From Sinomonas sp. ASV486 (GTDB taxonomy: Bacteria; Actinomycetota; Actinomycetes; Actinomycetales; Micrococcaceae): 64,000 bases of DNA. Location: the NCBI RefSeq assembly GCF_030908215.1, contig NZ_JAVFJK010000003.1:247883-311882 (forward strand), given 5' to 3'. How positions within the stretch are numbered: the first letter of the stretch is position 1; each line of letters opens with the position of its first letter. The position numbers were made by a program, and so were the translations under genes. The notes beneath the pieces are model-generated. The model was given only the letters and a program-made list of their open reading frames with translations. It ran no database searches and was not told the origin of the DNA. Positions 45,410 to 54,055 of the stretch are shown here, piece after piece.

Positions 45410-46134
45410 CAGCCATCCATCCTCGAGATCAGCCCGTGGACCAGAGCACGGTGCAGGGTCAGGAAAAGGTCGCTGAGCTCACGGGCCTCCTCGGCGGCGC
45501 GCGCACGGGACACGGAGTCCCGCCGCGAGGCACTCGGGGCGACTGCCTGCTCGATGAGGCCGACTTCACGTTCCGCCGCGGTCTGGAACGGGCGCAGGTG
45601 GCGGGGTTCAAGGCCGTGGTCTGCCAGCGCCACGCAGGAACGGGCAACGGTGAGGGCGTGCTCGTCGAATCGTCCGTTCTCGGCGCTGATCAGTCCGAAG
45701 CTGAGCATCGCCTCGAAGAGGGCGGCACTGGCTCCGGACTCGGCCCGCAGCTGGGCCTCGCTCAGCGCCCGCGGCCGCATGCCGCCCGGCAGGGCGCCGA
45801 GCCCGTCCGAGACGGCACGCGGCGCGATGCTCAACCCGCCCGGGAGGCTCTCGGGCCGTTCCCCGCGATCGATCGCGTCGAGGTAGTCCTTGATGACTTT
45901 GAGCGGAAGGTACTGGTCGCGCTGGAGGGCGAGCACGAACCGCAGCCGCTCAACATCGCCCTGGCTGTACTGGCGGTACCCGGAGGGCGTGCGGTTCGGG
46001 GCGATGAGGCCCTTCTCCTCGAGGAAGCGGATCTTGGACGCCGTCATCGACGGGAAATCCTCCGCCAGAGTGGCCAGGACATCGCCGATGTTGAGGGCCG
46101 GGGCCCCCCTGCGCTCAGGCTGGGCTGCTGCCAT
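45409..46134 (-). CDS. MerR-family regulator (FtsR/Rv1828-like)
   Basis: A 241-residue regulator whose winged helix lies near the N-terminus (LNIGDVLATLAEDFPSMTASKIRFLEEKGLI, then NRTPSGYRQYSQGDVERL), followed by a helical C-terminal domain. Its homologue in Corynebacterium glutamicum, FtsR, activates ftsZ expression. Gene order (gcvH, FHA gene, this gene, nuclease) is the same as Rv1826-Rv1829. A near-palindrome upstream of ftsZ in this window could be its target (inference). Confidence 0.9.
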   Translation of the reverse strand: MAAAQPERRGAPALNIGDVLATLAEDFPSMTASKIRFLEEKGLIAPNRTPSGYRQYSQGDVERLRFVLALQRDQYLPLKVIKDYLDAIDRGERPESLPGGLSIAPRAVSDGLGALPGGMRPRALSEAQLRAESGASAALFEAMLSFGLISAENGRFDEHALTVARSCVALADHGLEPRHLRPFQTAAEREVGLIEQAVAPSASRRDSVSRARAAEEARELSDLFLTLHRALVHGLISRMDG

Positions 46135-46147
46135 GCATCCGCCCCCT

Positions 46148-46633
46148 TCAGGCGGCGGGCCGCACCGGGCTCTGTGCAGGGCTCATGTAGAACGTGAGCC
46201 TGAACTTGCCGATCTGCACTTCCGAGCCGTTGCGGAGGGCTGCCCGGTCTACACGGTCGTGGTTGACGTAGGTCCCGTTGAGGCTGCCCTTGTCCACTAC
46301 CTCGTACCCGCGGCCCGACCGGCGGAACTCGGCATGGCGCCGCGATACCGTCACGTCGTCGAGGAAGATGTCCGCGTCCGGATGCCGGCCCGCGGTTGTC
46401 ACCTCGGAGTCGAGGAGGAACCGCGCACCCGCGTTGGGTCCGGAATGGGCAACGAGAAGCGCGGACCCGCTGGGCAGCGCCGCCACGGCCCCGGCCTCGT
46501 CAGAGCTCAGTGCAGGCGCCATCGTCGACCCAGCCTGCATCGGCGGCATCTGGATCGATGTGGTCTCCGACGCCGATTCCTGGCGCTGGGTGACCTCCCC
46601 GGCGCTGCTGTCCTGGCGCTCGTCGCTCACCAT
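46148..46633 (-). CDS. garA: FHA-domain metabolic regulator (GarA/OdhI)
   Basis: A 161-residue protein with an N-terminal flexible tail that contains SETTSIQMPP, matching the ETTS phosphorylation motif of GarA/OdhI, and a C-terminal FHA domain (about 68-155) with TAGRHPDADIFLDDVTVSRRHAEF, KGSLNGTYVN and IQ/VQIGKFRL. In relatives the unphosphorylated form inhibits 2-oxoglutarate dehydrogenase, and phosphorylation by Ser/Thr kinases makes the FHA domain bind its own tail. It lies 13 bp upstream of the FtsR-like gene and after gcvH. Confidence 0.93.
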   Translation of the reverse strand: MVSDERQDSSAGEVTQRQESASETTSIQMPPMQAGSTMAPALSSDEAGAVAALPSGSALLVAHSGPNAGARFLLDSEVTTAGRHPDADIFLDDVTVSRRHAEFRRSGRGYEVVDKGSLNGTYVNHDRVDRAALRNGSEVQIGKFRLTFYMSPAQSPVRPAA

Positions 46634-46666
46634 CAGTTCCTCCCGATAAGTCCCGGACTCAGGCTT

Positions 46667-47053
46667 CTACCCTACCTGCTGCTCGTACTGGGCGGCACTG
46701 AGCAGGCTGTCCGTCTCAGATCCGTCGGAGAGCTGCACCTCAATGAGCCACCCTTCGCCGTACGGATCGGAATTGACGAGCGCCGGATCCGTGTCGAGGG
46801 ACTCATTGCGGGCCACCACCTTGCCGGACACCGGAGCGTAGATGTCGCTCACGCTCTTGGTGGACTCGACCTCCCCCACCACGGCGTTCGAGGTCACCTC
46901 GGTGCCGACCTCGGGCATCTGGACGTAGACCACGTCGCCGAGGGCGTCCTGGGCGAAATCGGTGATGCCGATGCGCACCACTCCATCGCCAGGCTCCATC
47001 GAGATCCACTCATGCTCGGCGGTGTAGGACAGCTCCGAAGGAACGTTGCTCAT
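46667..47053 (-). CDS. gcvH: Glycine cleavage system H protein
   Basis: Lipoyl carrier of the glycine cleavage complex. The 128-residue protein has YTAEHEWI, GITDFAQDALGDVVYVQMPEVG and the lipoyl-lysine motif VGEVESTKSVSDIYAP (Lys near 65), and ends with a canonical DPYGEGWLIEV part. ATG 47053 is used; the frame upstream has no family match. No gcvT or gcvP is nearby; in M. tuberculosis gcvH also precedes garA alone. Confidence 0.95.
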   Translation of the reverse strand: MSNVPSELSYTAEHEWISMEPGDGVVRIGITDFAQDALGDVVYVQMPEVGTEVTSNAVVGEVESTKSVSDIYAPVSGKVVARNESLDTDPALVNSDPYGEGWLIEVQLSDGSETDSLLSAAQYEQQVG

Positions 47054-47186
47054 GGGGGGCTCGCCTTTCTGAAGGTGCGGTGTCGCTGAAAGTATAGGCA
47101 TAGGCTCCCCGGGGATTTGCCCGCGCAGCGGGTCATTTCCTGACACCATGGTGCCGGGAGACGTCGATCCAGTCAGGAGGGGTCCA

Positions 47187-48095
47187 ATGCCGGAACTCCC
47201 CGAGGTGACAGCCTTGGCCGCATATCTCGATGCGCGGCTGGCGGGGGCCCGCATCGTGTCCGTCCAGATCGGTGCGATCAACGCGCTCAAGACGGCCGAC
47301 CCGCCCTACACCGCACTCGTCGGTCGGCAGGTCGAGGGCGTGGGCCGCCGCGGCAAGTACATCGTCCTCCTGACTGCCCCGGCGGAGGGCACGGCGCGAG
47401 GCGAGGCCGACGACGGCGGCCCGCTCGCCGTCGTCGTGCATCTCTCACTGGGCGGGTGGGTGCGCGTGCTCGACCATCTGCCCGAGCCGAAGGTGCCGCG
47501 CGGGCGGGGCTACATCGCGGCCCGGTTCGGGTTGGTGCGCAACGGCGAGGAGAGCGGCATCGAGCTCACGGAGGCCGGCACGTGGAAGCGGCTCGCGGTG
47601 CACATTGTGAGGCGGCTCGAGGACGTTCCGGGCATCGCCGACCTCGGCCCCGAGCCTCTTGAGGACTCGTTCACGCTCGAGGCGTTCCGGAAGGTGCTGG
47701 CACACAAGAAGCAGATCAAGGGGCTCCTCAGGGACCAGAAGCTCATCGCCGGGATCGGCAACGCCTACAGCGACGAAATCCTCCACGCCGCGAAGATCTC
47801 GCCCTTCGCGATCGCGTCGACGCTTGACAGCACCGCAGCTGAGAGGCTCTACGAGGCGATGCGAACCGTGCTCGCGGACGCCGTGGGCCACGCGATGGGC
47901 CTGCCCGCGGACGAGCTCAAGGACGAGAAGCGGGCCACGATGCGTGTGCACCGGCGAGCCGGCGAGCCCTGCCCGGTGTGCGGGGACACGATCCTCGAAG
48001 TCTCGTTCGCGGACAGCGCACTGCAGTACTGCCCGACGTGCCAGACGGGCGGCAAGCCCCTCGCGGACCGCCGCACGTCCAAGTTCCTCAAGTAG
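47187..48095 (+). CDS. Fpg/Nei-family DNA glycosylase
   Basis: Base-excision repair enzyme of 302 residues. It starts MPELPEV, with P2 as the catalytic nucleophile and E3; the H2TH region contains GIGNAYSDEILHAAKISPF, and the C-terminal zinc finger has CPVCGD and CPTC. ATG 47187 follows an AGGAGGGG ribosome-binding site and produces the required N-terminal Pro; longer starts would destroy the active site. Choice between Fpg and Nei specificity cannot be made. Its stop directly abuts the convergent CoA-transferase stop. Confidence 0.93.
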   Translation: MPELPEVTALAAYLDARLAGARIVSVQIGAINALKTADPPYTALVGRQVEGVGRRGKYIVLLTAPAEGTARGEADDGGPLAVVVHLSLGGWVRVLDHLPEPKVPRGRGYIAARFGLVRNGEESGIELTEAGTWKRLAVHIVRRLEDVPGIADLGPEPLEDSFTLEAFRKVLAHKKQIKGLLRDQKLIAGIGNAYSDEILHAAKISPFAIASTLDSTAAERLYEAMRTVLADAVGHAMGLPADELKDEKRATMRVHRRAGEPCPVCGDTILEVSFADSALQYCPTCQTGGKPLADRRTSKFLK

Positions 48096-49613
48096 TCACG
48101 ACGCCGGTCGCATGTCGCCAGTCTGCACGAAGCGCTCATGCCACGAGAGTGCCTCCCCCAGCAGGTGCGGGGTGTGCTTGCCGTAGCTGTCGCGCAGTGC
48201 CCGGTCGAAGTAGTCCGTCAGAGCCGACCGGTACGAGGGGTGGGCGCAGTTCGCGATGATGGTGCGGGCCCGCTGCTTCGGCGCGAGGCCGCGCAGGTCC
48301 GCGATGCCCTGCTCGGTGACGAGCACCATCGTGTCGTGCTCCGTGTGGTCCACATGGCTCGCCATCGGAACGATGGCCGAGATTCTGCCGCCCTTGGCCA
48401 CGGACGGGGACATGAAGACGCTCAGGAACCCATTGCGGGCGAAGTCGCCGGAGCCGCCGATCCCGTTCATGACGCTCGTCCCGGCCACGTGGGTCGAATT
48501 GACGTTGCCGTAGATGTCGGCCTCGATCATCCCGTTCAGCGCGATGCATCCGAGCCGGCGGACCACCTCGGGGTGGTTCGAGATCTCCTGGGTGCGCAGG
48601 AGGATGCGCTCGCGGTAGTAGTCGACGTTCTCGGTGAACTCCTCGACCCCCGCCTCACTGAGCGAGAACGACGTCGCGGAGGCAAACCCGATCGTGCCGT
48701 CCTTGATCAGGTGCAGCATTCCGTCCTGGATGACCTCCGTGTAGGCGGTGAGGCCCTTGTACCCGCCCTCGGCGAGCCCCGCGAGGACTGCATTGGCGAT
48801 GTTCCCGACGCCGGACTGGAGCGGCAGGAGCCGGTCGTTGAGCCGGCCGCGGCGGATCTCGTGGTCGAGGAACTCGAGCAGATGGCCCGCAATGGCCTTC
48901 GAGGCCTCGTCGGGGGCGCTGAATCCGGAGAGCCGGTCGGGCGCGTCCGTCTCGACGACGGCGACCACCTTTTCGGGGTCGACACGCAGGTAGGGCTCGC
49001 CGATCCTGTCGCTCGGAGTCAGGATGGGCACCGGCTTGCGGTTCGGGGGGAGGGCGGTGCCGTAGTAGACATCGTGCATGCCCTCCATGGCCGCGGGCTG
49101 GCGCGAGTTCACCTCGAGGATGACCTTCCCCGCCATGTCGAGCCACGTCTTGTTGTTGCCGACGGACGAGGACGGAATGAGACGGCCGTCCTCGAGGATC
49201 CCCACGACCTCGACGACGGCAACGTCCACGTCCCCGTAGAAGCCGAACCAGGTGTGCTGGGCGACATGGCTCAGGTGGATATCCATGTAGTCGAGCTCGC
49301 CGTCGTTGATCCGCTTCCGCAGCGCCGGGTCTGACATGTAGGGCAGGCGAAGCTCCATACCGTCGGCCCGGGCGAGGACGCCGTCGAGTTCCGGTGCGGT
49401 CGAGGCCCCGGTGAGGACCTTGATCTTGAAGTCCTCCCCCGCTGCGTGGGCGGCCTCCATCTGCGCGGCGAGGGCCTCTGGCACCGCCTTCGGATACCCG
49501 GCCCCCGTAAAGCCGCTCATGGCCACCGTCATCCCCGGCCGGATGAGAGCGGCGGCCTCGCCGGCGCTCATCCTCTTCTGCAGCATGCCCTCGTGGCGGA
49601 TTCGCTCGTGCAC
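48096..49613 (-). CDS. Acetyl-CoA hydrolase / succinyl-CoA:acetate CoA-transferase
   Basis: A 505-residue class I CoA-transferase. Motifs: GFTGAGYPKAVP, LTGASTAPELDG, QSGVGNIANAVL, the catalytic Glu region TEVIQDGMLHL, and GIGGSGDFARNG near the C-terminus. Relatives (Ach1/SucC-type CoA transferases) exchange CoA between succinyl-CoA and acetate. The GTG at 49613 has GAGAGGG upstream; an in-frame ATG at 49658 adds 15 Cys/Arg-rich residues without support. It ends exactly where the Fpg gene ends, with zero gap. Confidence 0.92.
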   Translation of the reverse strand: MHERIRHEGMLQKRMSAGEAAALIRPGMTVAMSGFTGAGYPKAVPEALAAQMEAAHAAGEDFKIKVLTGASTAPELDGVLARADGMELRLPYMSDPALRKRINDGELDYMDIHLSHVAQHTWFGFYGDVDVAVVEVVGILEDGRLIPSSSVGNNKTWLDMAGKVILEVNSRQPAAMEGMHDVYYGTALPPNRKPVPILTPSDRIGEPYLRVDPEKVVAVVETDAPDRLSGFSAPDEASKAIAGHLLEFLDHEIRRGRLNDRLLPLQSGVGNIANAVLAGLAEGGYKGLTAYTEVIQDGMLHLIKDGTIGFASATSFSLSEAGVEEFTENVDYYRERILLRTQEISNHPEVVRRLGCIALNGMIEADIYGNVNSTHVAGTSVMNGIGGSGDFARNGFLSVFMSPSVAKGGRISAIVPMASHVDHTEHDTMVLVTEQGIADLRGLAPKQRARTIIANCAHPSYRSALTDYFDRALRDSYGKHTPHLLGEALSWHERFVQTGDMRPAS

Positions 49614-49698
49614 CTGATCCCTCTCCGCACGGGCTGCTCTGCACGTGCCGCAGATCACTGTATTCCTCTGCCGTCAATAGCGCTGTGACCTCTGTCAT

Positions 49699-50272
49699 GA
49701 TGGACGCGTTAGCAGGCAGGGACGGGTTCCTGGCAGCAGGTCGGCCGACCGGCCGAGGATCGCTCTTGCCGCGGCGGCCGCATACGGCCACCTGTACACG
49801 CTCCTGCCGCTTGCCGAGGCGCTCGCACGGGCGGGCGCCGACGTCCATGTCGCCGTGGGGGCCTCCGTTTCTCGGTCGCCTTCCGGTGCCGACGCGGTCG
49901 CGTTTCCTGAGGAACTCTCTTCGCTCAAGACCCTGCACAGGTACGTCCCGCAGGCGCTTCTGCTGCCGACCGTGGACGCGATCGTGCACCATAGCGGCGC
50001 AGGGACCGTGCTCGCCGCCGCACAGCACGGCATCCCTCAGCTCGTGCTGCCTGAGGGTGCGGACCAGTTTGTCAACGCCACCGCAGTTGCGGAGGCCGGC
50101 ATCGGCGCGAGGGCCCGATGCCCTCGCGGCCAGCCCCGACGGGATCGCCGAGACCGTGGGCAGGCTGCTCCAGGATGGGACCGTCCGAGCGGCGGCCCGC
50201 TCTGTCGCCGAAGACATCGCTGCGATGCCGTCCGCCGACGAGGTCGCCTGCGGCCTCCTCGAGGACCTCTGA
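49699..50272 (+). pseudogene. Decayed UGT-type glycosyltransferase (internal deletion and frameshift)
   Basis: From ATG 49699 the frame reads an N-terminal GT-B domain start (RIALAAAAAYGHLYTLLPL) and jumps after about 55 residues into the C-terminal nucleotide-sugar motif TVDAIVHHSGAGTVLAAAQHG and PEGADQFVNA, so about 200 residues of the usual 400 are missing. Near 50115 the frame breaks: the true C-terminus (DALAASPDGIAETVGRLL...LEDL) continues in another frame to 50272. Two lesions make function very unlikely. It could be a remnant of a macrolide or terpenoid glycosyltransferase of the MGT type. Confidence 0.75.
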
Positions 50273-50339
50273 GACGAGGCCGGGAACCACCCACGCTGGC
50301 CCCGTTCCTCTCGACGGTGCTGGGACCTACCGTAGACGC

Positions 50340-51434
50340 ATGGGCATCATTCCAGTTCCGATCGTGGCCGGGCGGCCTGCCGCGCACCGGCCGACGAGCG
50401 CGGCCGAGGACGTCATCACGCTGGCCGCAGGCGTCTGGCTCCTCACCGGGACGTACATCGACGGCTGGGCCCACAACAACCTGCATGACCTCGAGACGTT
50501 CTTCACGCCATGGCACGCCGTCCTATACTCCGGCTTCGCCGCGTGCGCCGTGTGGATCGGCCTGCTCGTGTGGCGGCGCCGCGTCCCCGGCGCACCCTGG
50601 CGCGGCGCCGTCCCCGCCGGATACGGCGCCGCCGCAGCGGGCGTCGTGCTCTTCCTTGTCTCCGGGGCAGCCGACTTCACGTGGCACACCGTCTTCGGGA
50701 TCGAACAGGACATCAAGGCGCTGTTCAGCCCATCGCACCTTGGGCTTGCGGCCGGCGGCTTCCTGATCCTCGGCGCACCGTTCGCTGCCGCTGCCCACAG
50801 CCCGGAGGCACGCTCGCGAGCGAGGCTGGTGCCCGCCGTCGTGAGTGCGATGCTCTGTGGAATGGTCGGGGCGTTCATCCTGCAGGAGTTCGCCGTGTAT
50901 GCGCGGCATGGACTCGTGCAGACGTACGGCGGGACCAGCGGAGGACAGCACGTGGCGTCCTCCGCGCCGTCGTCGAGCATCATCGTGGCGTTCGGATCGT
51001 TCCTCGTCTCCACCGCGACGCTCTTCGTTCCGCTCCTACTCCTGTCCGTTCGGTGGCGTGTCCGCGCATGGCTCGCCGCGGTCCTTGCTGCTGTGCCGTC
51101 GGTGGCGCTCCAGGCGATGATGGCGTTCCGCGACGGGTGGCTCGTAGGCGCCGCAGCCGTCGGCGGGCTGCTCGTGGGCGTCGTGTGGGCCACGGCGCGG
51201 CCCCGCCCAGAGCGGCCCGGTCGGCTCCTGACGGCGCTGGCCATCGCGCCGGTAGTCTTCTGGGGACCCTATTTCGGGGCTGTCGCCCTCAGGGACGGCG
51301 CACTCACGTTCTCTCCAGAGCTTTGGGGCGGCATGCTCGTGTGGACCGGACTCGAGATGCTCGCCCTCACTGCGCTCGTCACGGTCGGGAGCGCGGTCAG
51401 ACCGTCGCGAGAAATTCCAGGGTCCGCGCCCTGA
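50340..51434 (+). CDS. Polytopic membrane protein of unknown function
   Basis: A 364-residue protein with about nine membrane segments. Motif-like parts are GTYIDGWAHNNLHDLETFFTPWHAVLY, SGAADFTWHTVFGIEQDIKALFSPSHLGLA and QEFAVYARHG in short; the conserved His, Asp and Glu in membrane-facing positions suggest an enzyme or metal-binding protein, but I do not recognise it. ATG 50340 is chosen because the membrane pattern begins there; the frame upstream overlaps the glycosyltransferase remnant. Its 3' end overlaps the dienelactone hydrolase remnant by 38 bp on the other strand. Confidence 0.75.
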   Translation: MGIIPVPIVAGRPAAHRPTSAAEDVITLAAGVWLLTGTYIDGWAHNNLHDLETFFTPWHAVLYSGFAACAVWIGLLVWRRRVPGAPWRGAVPAGYGAAAAGVVLFLVSGAADFTWHTVFGIEQDIKALFSPSHLGLAAGGFLILGAPFAAAAHSPEARSRARLVPAVVSAMLCGMVGAFILQEFAVYARHGLVQTYGGTSGGQHVASSAPSSSIIVAFGSFLVSTATLFVPLLLLSVRWRVRAWLAAVLAAVPSVALQAMMAFRDGWLVGAAAVGGLLVGVVWATARPRPERPGRLLTALAIAPVVFWGPYFGAVALRDGALTFSPELWGGMLVWTGLEMLALTALVTVGSAVRPSREIPGSAP

Positions 51435-51857
51435 GCAGGGCAGCGGCTTCGGGACGGTAGCTCGGAAGCGCGCTGTCCGCGAAGTAGTGCTGATCACCCG
51501 GGTAGAGGAAGAGCTCGGCGTCCTCGGCGTGCGCGGCGACCTCGCGGGCAGCGTCGACGTCGCCCTCGCCCACGAAGCACGGGTCCGTATCCATCGCATG
51601 GATCTGGACGGGAACGCCCTCGGGCCAGACGCCGCCGAACGCCTCGAGGGGCACGCACGAGTAGTACCGCAGCGCCGGCCGCCCCCGGACGTGTCTGAGC
51701 GAGCTTCTGGGCAGGCACGGCGCCGAGGGAGAAGCCCGCGTAGACGAGCCTCTCGGGCAGGTCGGCGGCCATGCGGCCACGCTAGTAGGTGCCGAGGCGA
51801 GTGGCGAGGACGGAGGCCGACGGCGCGAGCCGGGGCCGCGCCGTCGTGCGCCACCTG
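51397..51857 (-). pseudogene. Decayed dienelactone hydrolase family gene
   Basis: The minus strand encodes two pieces of one alpha/beta hydrolase in different frames: MAADLPERLVYAGFSLGAVPAQKLAQT (nucleophile elbow GFSLGA) and, after a frameshift near 51690, ALRYYSCVPLEAF, GVPVQIHAMDTDPC, and LFLYPGDQHYFADSAL with the His motif. Upstream, a stop codon (TAG, near 51784) ends the frame that would hold the missing N-terminal half. Position relative to the luciferase-like gene is the same strand, immediately downstream. Confidence 0.7.
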
Positions 51858-52934
51858 TCAGTCGATCGGGTCGCCTTGGACGGGGCCGTCGGTGTTCGGC
51901 TTCCAGCCCAGCTCGGGGGCGACGTGCTTCGCGAAGGCCTCCAGGATGTGGAGGTTGTACTCGGCGCCGAGCTGGTTCGGGATAGTGAGCATCACGGTGT
52001 CCGCGGCCATGACGGCTGAGTCGCCCTTGAGCTGCTCGACGAGCTCGTCCGGTTCGGCGGCGTAGGTCTTGCCGAACGTGGACTGCAACCCGTCGATGAT
52101 GCCGATCTGGTCCCCGCCGTCCCGCACACCGAAGTACATCGCGTCCTTCGAGTTCATGATCGGGAAGATGCTGCGGCTCACCGAGACCCGCGGTGGGCGG
52201 GTGTGGCCCGCGGCCTTGTACGCGGTGCGGTACGCCTCGATCTGCTCGCTCTGGAGCTCGTGGAAGGGGACGCCGGTTGCTTCCGTGAGGAGCGTCGAGC
52301 TCATGAGGTTCAGGCCGAGCTGCGCGGTCCACTCGGCCGTGGCGCGGGTACCGCTCCCCCACCAGATCCGGTCACGCAGGCCGGGCGAGGAGGGCTCGAT
52401 CGGCAGCAGCGTCCCGGCCGGGGCCTGGCGCGGGTCCGCGGGGGCGATTCCTTCGCCGTCGATCGCCTTGAGGAACAGCGCGAACTTCTCGCGGGCGAGA
52501 TCCCCTCCACGCGGGTCGGTCGAGCCGGTGTAGCCGAAGGATTCGTAGCCGCGGAGGGCGGGCTCCGGCGAGCCGCGGCTCACGCCGATCGCGATGCGTC
52601 CGGCGCTGATGATGTCGAGCGCGGCCAGTTCCTCGGCAAGATACAGGGGATTCTCATAGCGCATGTCGATCACGCCCGTACCGACCTCGATGCGTTGCGT
52701 CTTGGCAGCGATGGCCGAGAGCAACGGCACGGGGGAAGCCTGCTGCGGTGCGAAGTGGTGCACGCGGAAGTAGGCGCCGTTGACGCCGAGCTCGTCGGCG
52801 CCCACTCCGAGGTCGATCGCCTGGCGGATCATCTCCGCCGCCGTGCCGGTCTGCGAGCCGCGCATCGGGGCGTAGTGTCCGAAAGAGAGGAATCCAAAGG
52901 CTTTCACCTCCGCGTCAACTGCATGCATCTGCAT
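51858..52934 (-). CDS. LLM-class flavin-dependent oxidoreductase
   Basis: Luciferase-like monooxygenase of 358 residues using reduced flavin. Motifs are VNGAYFRVHHFAPQQASPVPLLSAIAAKT, GVIDMRYENPLYLAEELAALDIIS and RIAIGVSRGSPEPALRGYESFG (given in parts). ATG 52934 (GGAA upstream) or ATG 52928 or GTG 52907 could be the start, differing by a few residues. It sits next to the hydrolase remnant and divergent from an acyltransferase-type membrane protein. Substrate unknown. Confidence 0.85.
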   Translation of the reverse strand: MQMHAVDAEVKAFGFLSFGHYAPMRGSQTGTAAEMIRQAIDLGVGADELGVNGAYFRVHHFAPQQASPVPLLSAIAAKTQRIEVGTGVIDMRYENPLYLAEELAALDIISAGRIAIGVSRGSPEPALRGYESFGYTGSTDPRGGDLAREKFALFLKAIDGEGIAPADPRQAPAGTLLPIEPSSPGLRDRIWWGSGTRATAEWTAQLGLNLMSSTLLTEATGVPFHELQSEQIEAYRTAYKAAGHTRPPRVSVSRSIFPIMNSKDAMYFGVRDGGDQIGIIDGLQSTFGKTYAAEPDELVEQLKGDSAVMAADTVMLTIPNQLGAEYNLHILEAFAKHVAPELGWKPNTDGPVQGDPID

Positions 52935-52993
52935 GTTATTCCGGGGCGCGTCGTCACTCCCCCGGCGTGTCGCCGCCGAGTAACCTCGGCTTC

Positions 52994-53992
52994 ATGCGGT
53001 CGATGTCGCGGGGAACCACGTCCGGGGGCCCCGCGGAGTCCCCAGAAGGCACGACGCCGCCCCGGGACGTCCGGATCGACCGGCTCCGCGGCGGCCTGGT
53101 GGTCCTCATGGTTGCCGGCAACTTCGCGAGCGAGGTGCACTTCGTGCCCGCATTCCTCAAGCACGCGCCGGATATCGGACTGACCGTCGCCGATCTGGTC
53201 GCGCCGTGCTTCGTCTTCGCGATAGGAGTGAATTTCGGGCCCTCGTTCGACCGGCGGAGCCGGGCGAGCACGACGCCGGCGTATCGCCATTTCGTGCTGC
53301 GGTACCTCAGCCTGATCGGCATCGGTGCGATCCTCACGGCCGGTGCTGTGGTCGCGGGGCAGCCCACCGAATGGGGAGTGCTCCAGGCCCTCGGTGTAGC
53401 CGGGCTGATCTGTCTCGCCTTCATCCGGCTCGGCACGGCGGCGAGGTTCGCCGTCGGCGTCGTGCTCCTCGTGGCCTACCAGCTCCTGCTCGACGCGTTC
53501 ATGCTGCCCTCGGCGCTTGCATCGGTGCAGGGTGGCCTCTTCGGTTCAATCTCGTGGGGGGCCCTCTTGGTCCTCTCGACCGCGGTTGCGGACGTATGGC
53601 GTAAGGGTCTCGTGCCGTACGGGCTGTGCTGCGCCGCGCTCGCGGCCGTGGGGACCGCGTCCCTCGTCATTGCGCCGGTGAGCAAGATCCGCGTGTCGCT
53701 GAGCTACGTCCTCATCTCGCTGGCCGTCAGCGCACTGGCGCTTCTGGCCGTCGACCTCGGCTCCCGCACAGCTCCCCGACACCCAGGCGCCCTCTCCTGG
53801 TGGGGGGAGAACGCACTCGCTCTGTACCTCACGCATCTTGTCCTGCTTGCCCTCGTGGTACTGCCCGGGATCCCGTTCTGGTACACAGATGCACCGGCAT
53901 GGCTGGCCATCTTCGAACTTGCGGTGATCCTCGGCGCCCTCACCTGCCTCGCGTGGTGGCTTCACAGGCGGAAGGTCCGGATCAGCCTTTAG
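52994..53992 (+). CDS. Heparan-alpha-glucosaminide N-acetyltransferase-like membrane protein
   Basis: A 332-residue protein with about eight to nine membrane segments. The first reads DRLRGGLVVLMVAGNFASEVH, then DLVAPCFVFAIGVNF; later WWGENALALYLTHLVLL, patterns seen in the DUF1624/acyltransferase-3-like superfamily. The likely activity is transfer of an acyl group across or at the membrane, but substrate is unknown. ATG 52994 is a guess; a GTG at 52967 is also possible, and no ribosome-binding site is clear. Divergent from the LLM gene. Confidence 0.7.
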   Translation: MRSMSRGTTSGGPAESPEGTTPPRDVRIDRLRGGLVVLMVAGNFASEVHFVPAFLKHAPDIGLTVADLVAPCFVFAIGVNFGPSFDRRSRASTTPAYRHFVLRYLSLIGIGAILTAGAVVAGQPTEWGVLQALGVAGLICLAFIRLGTAARFAVGVVLLVAYQLLLDAFMLPSALASVQGGLFGSISWGALLVLSTAVADVWRKGLVPYGLCCAALAAVGTASLVIAPVSKIRVSLSYVLISLAVSALALLAVDLGSRTAPRHPGALSWWGENALALYLTHLVLLALVVLPGIPFWYTDAPAWLAIFELAVILGALTCLAWWLHRRKVRISL

Positions 53993-54055
53993 GCCGCTGC
54001 CCGGGTGGATTCTGCATCACGAGGCACCAGTCCTCGGATCACTGGCGCAAAGACT

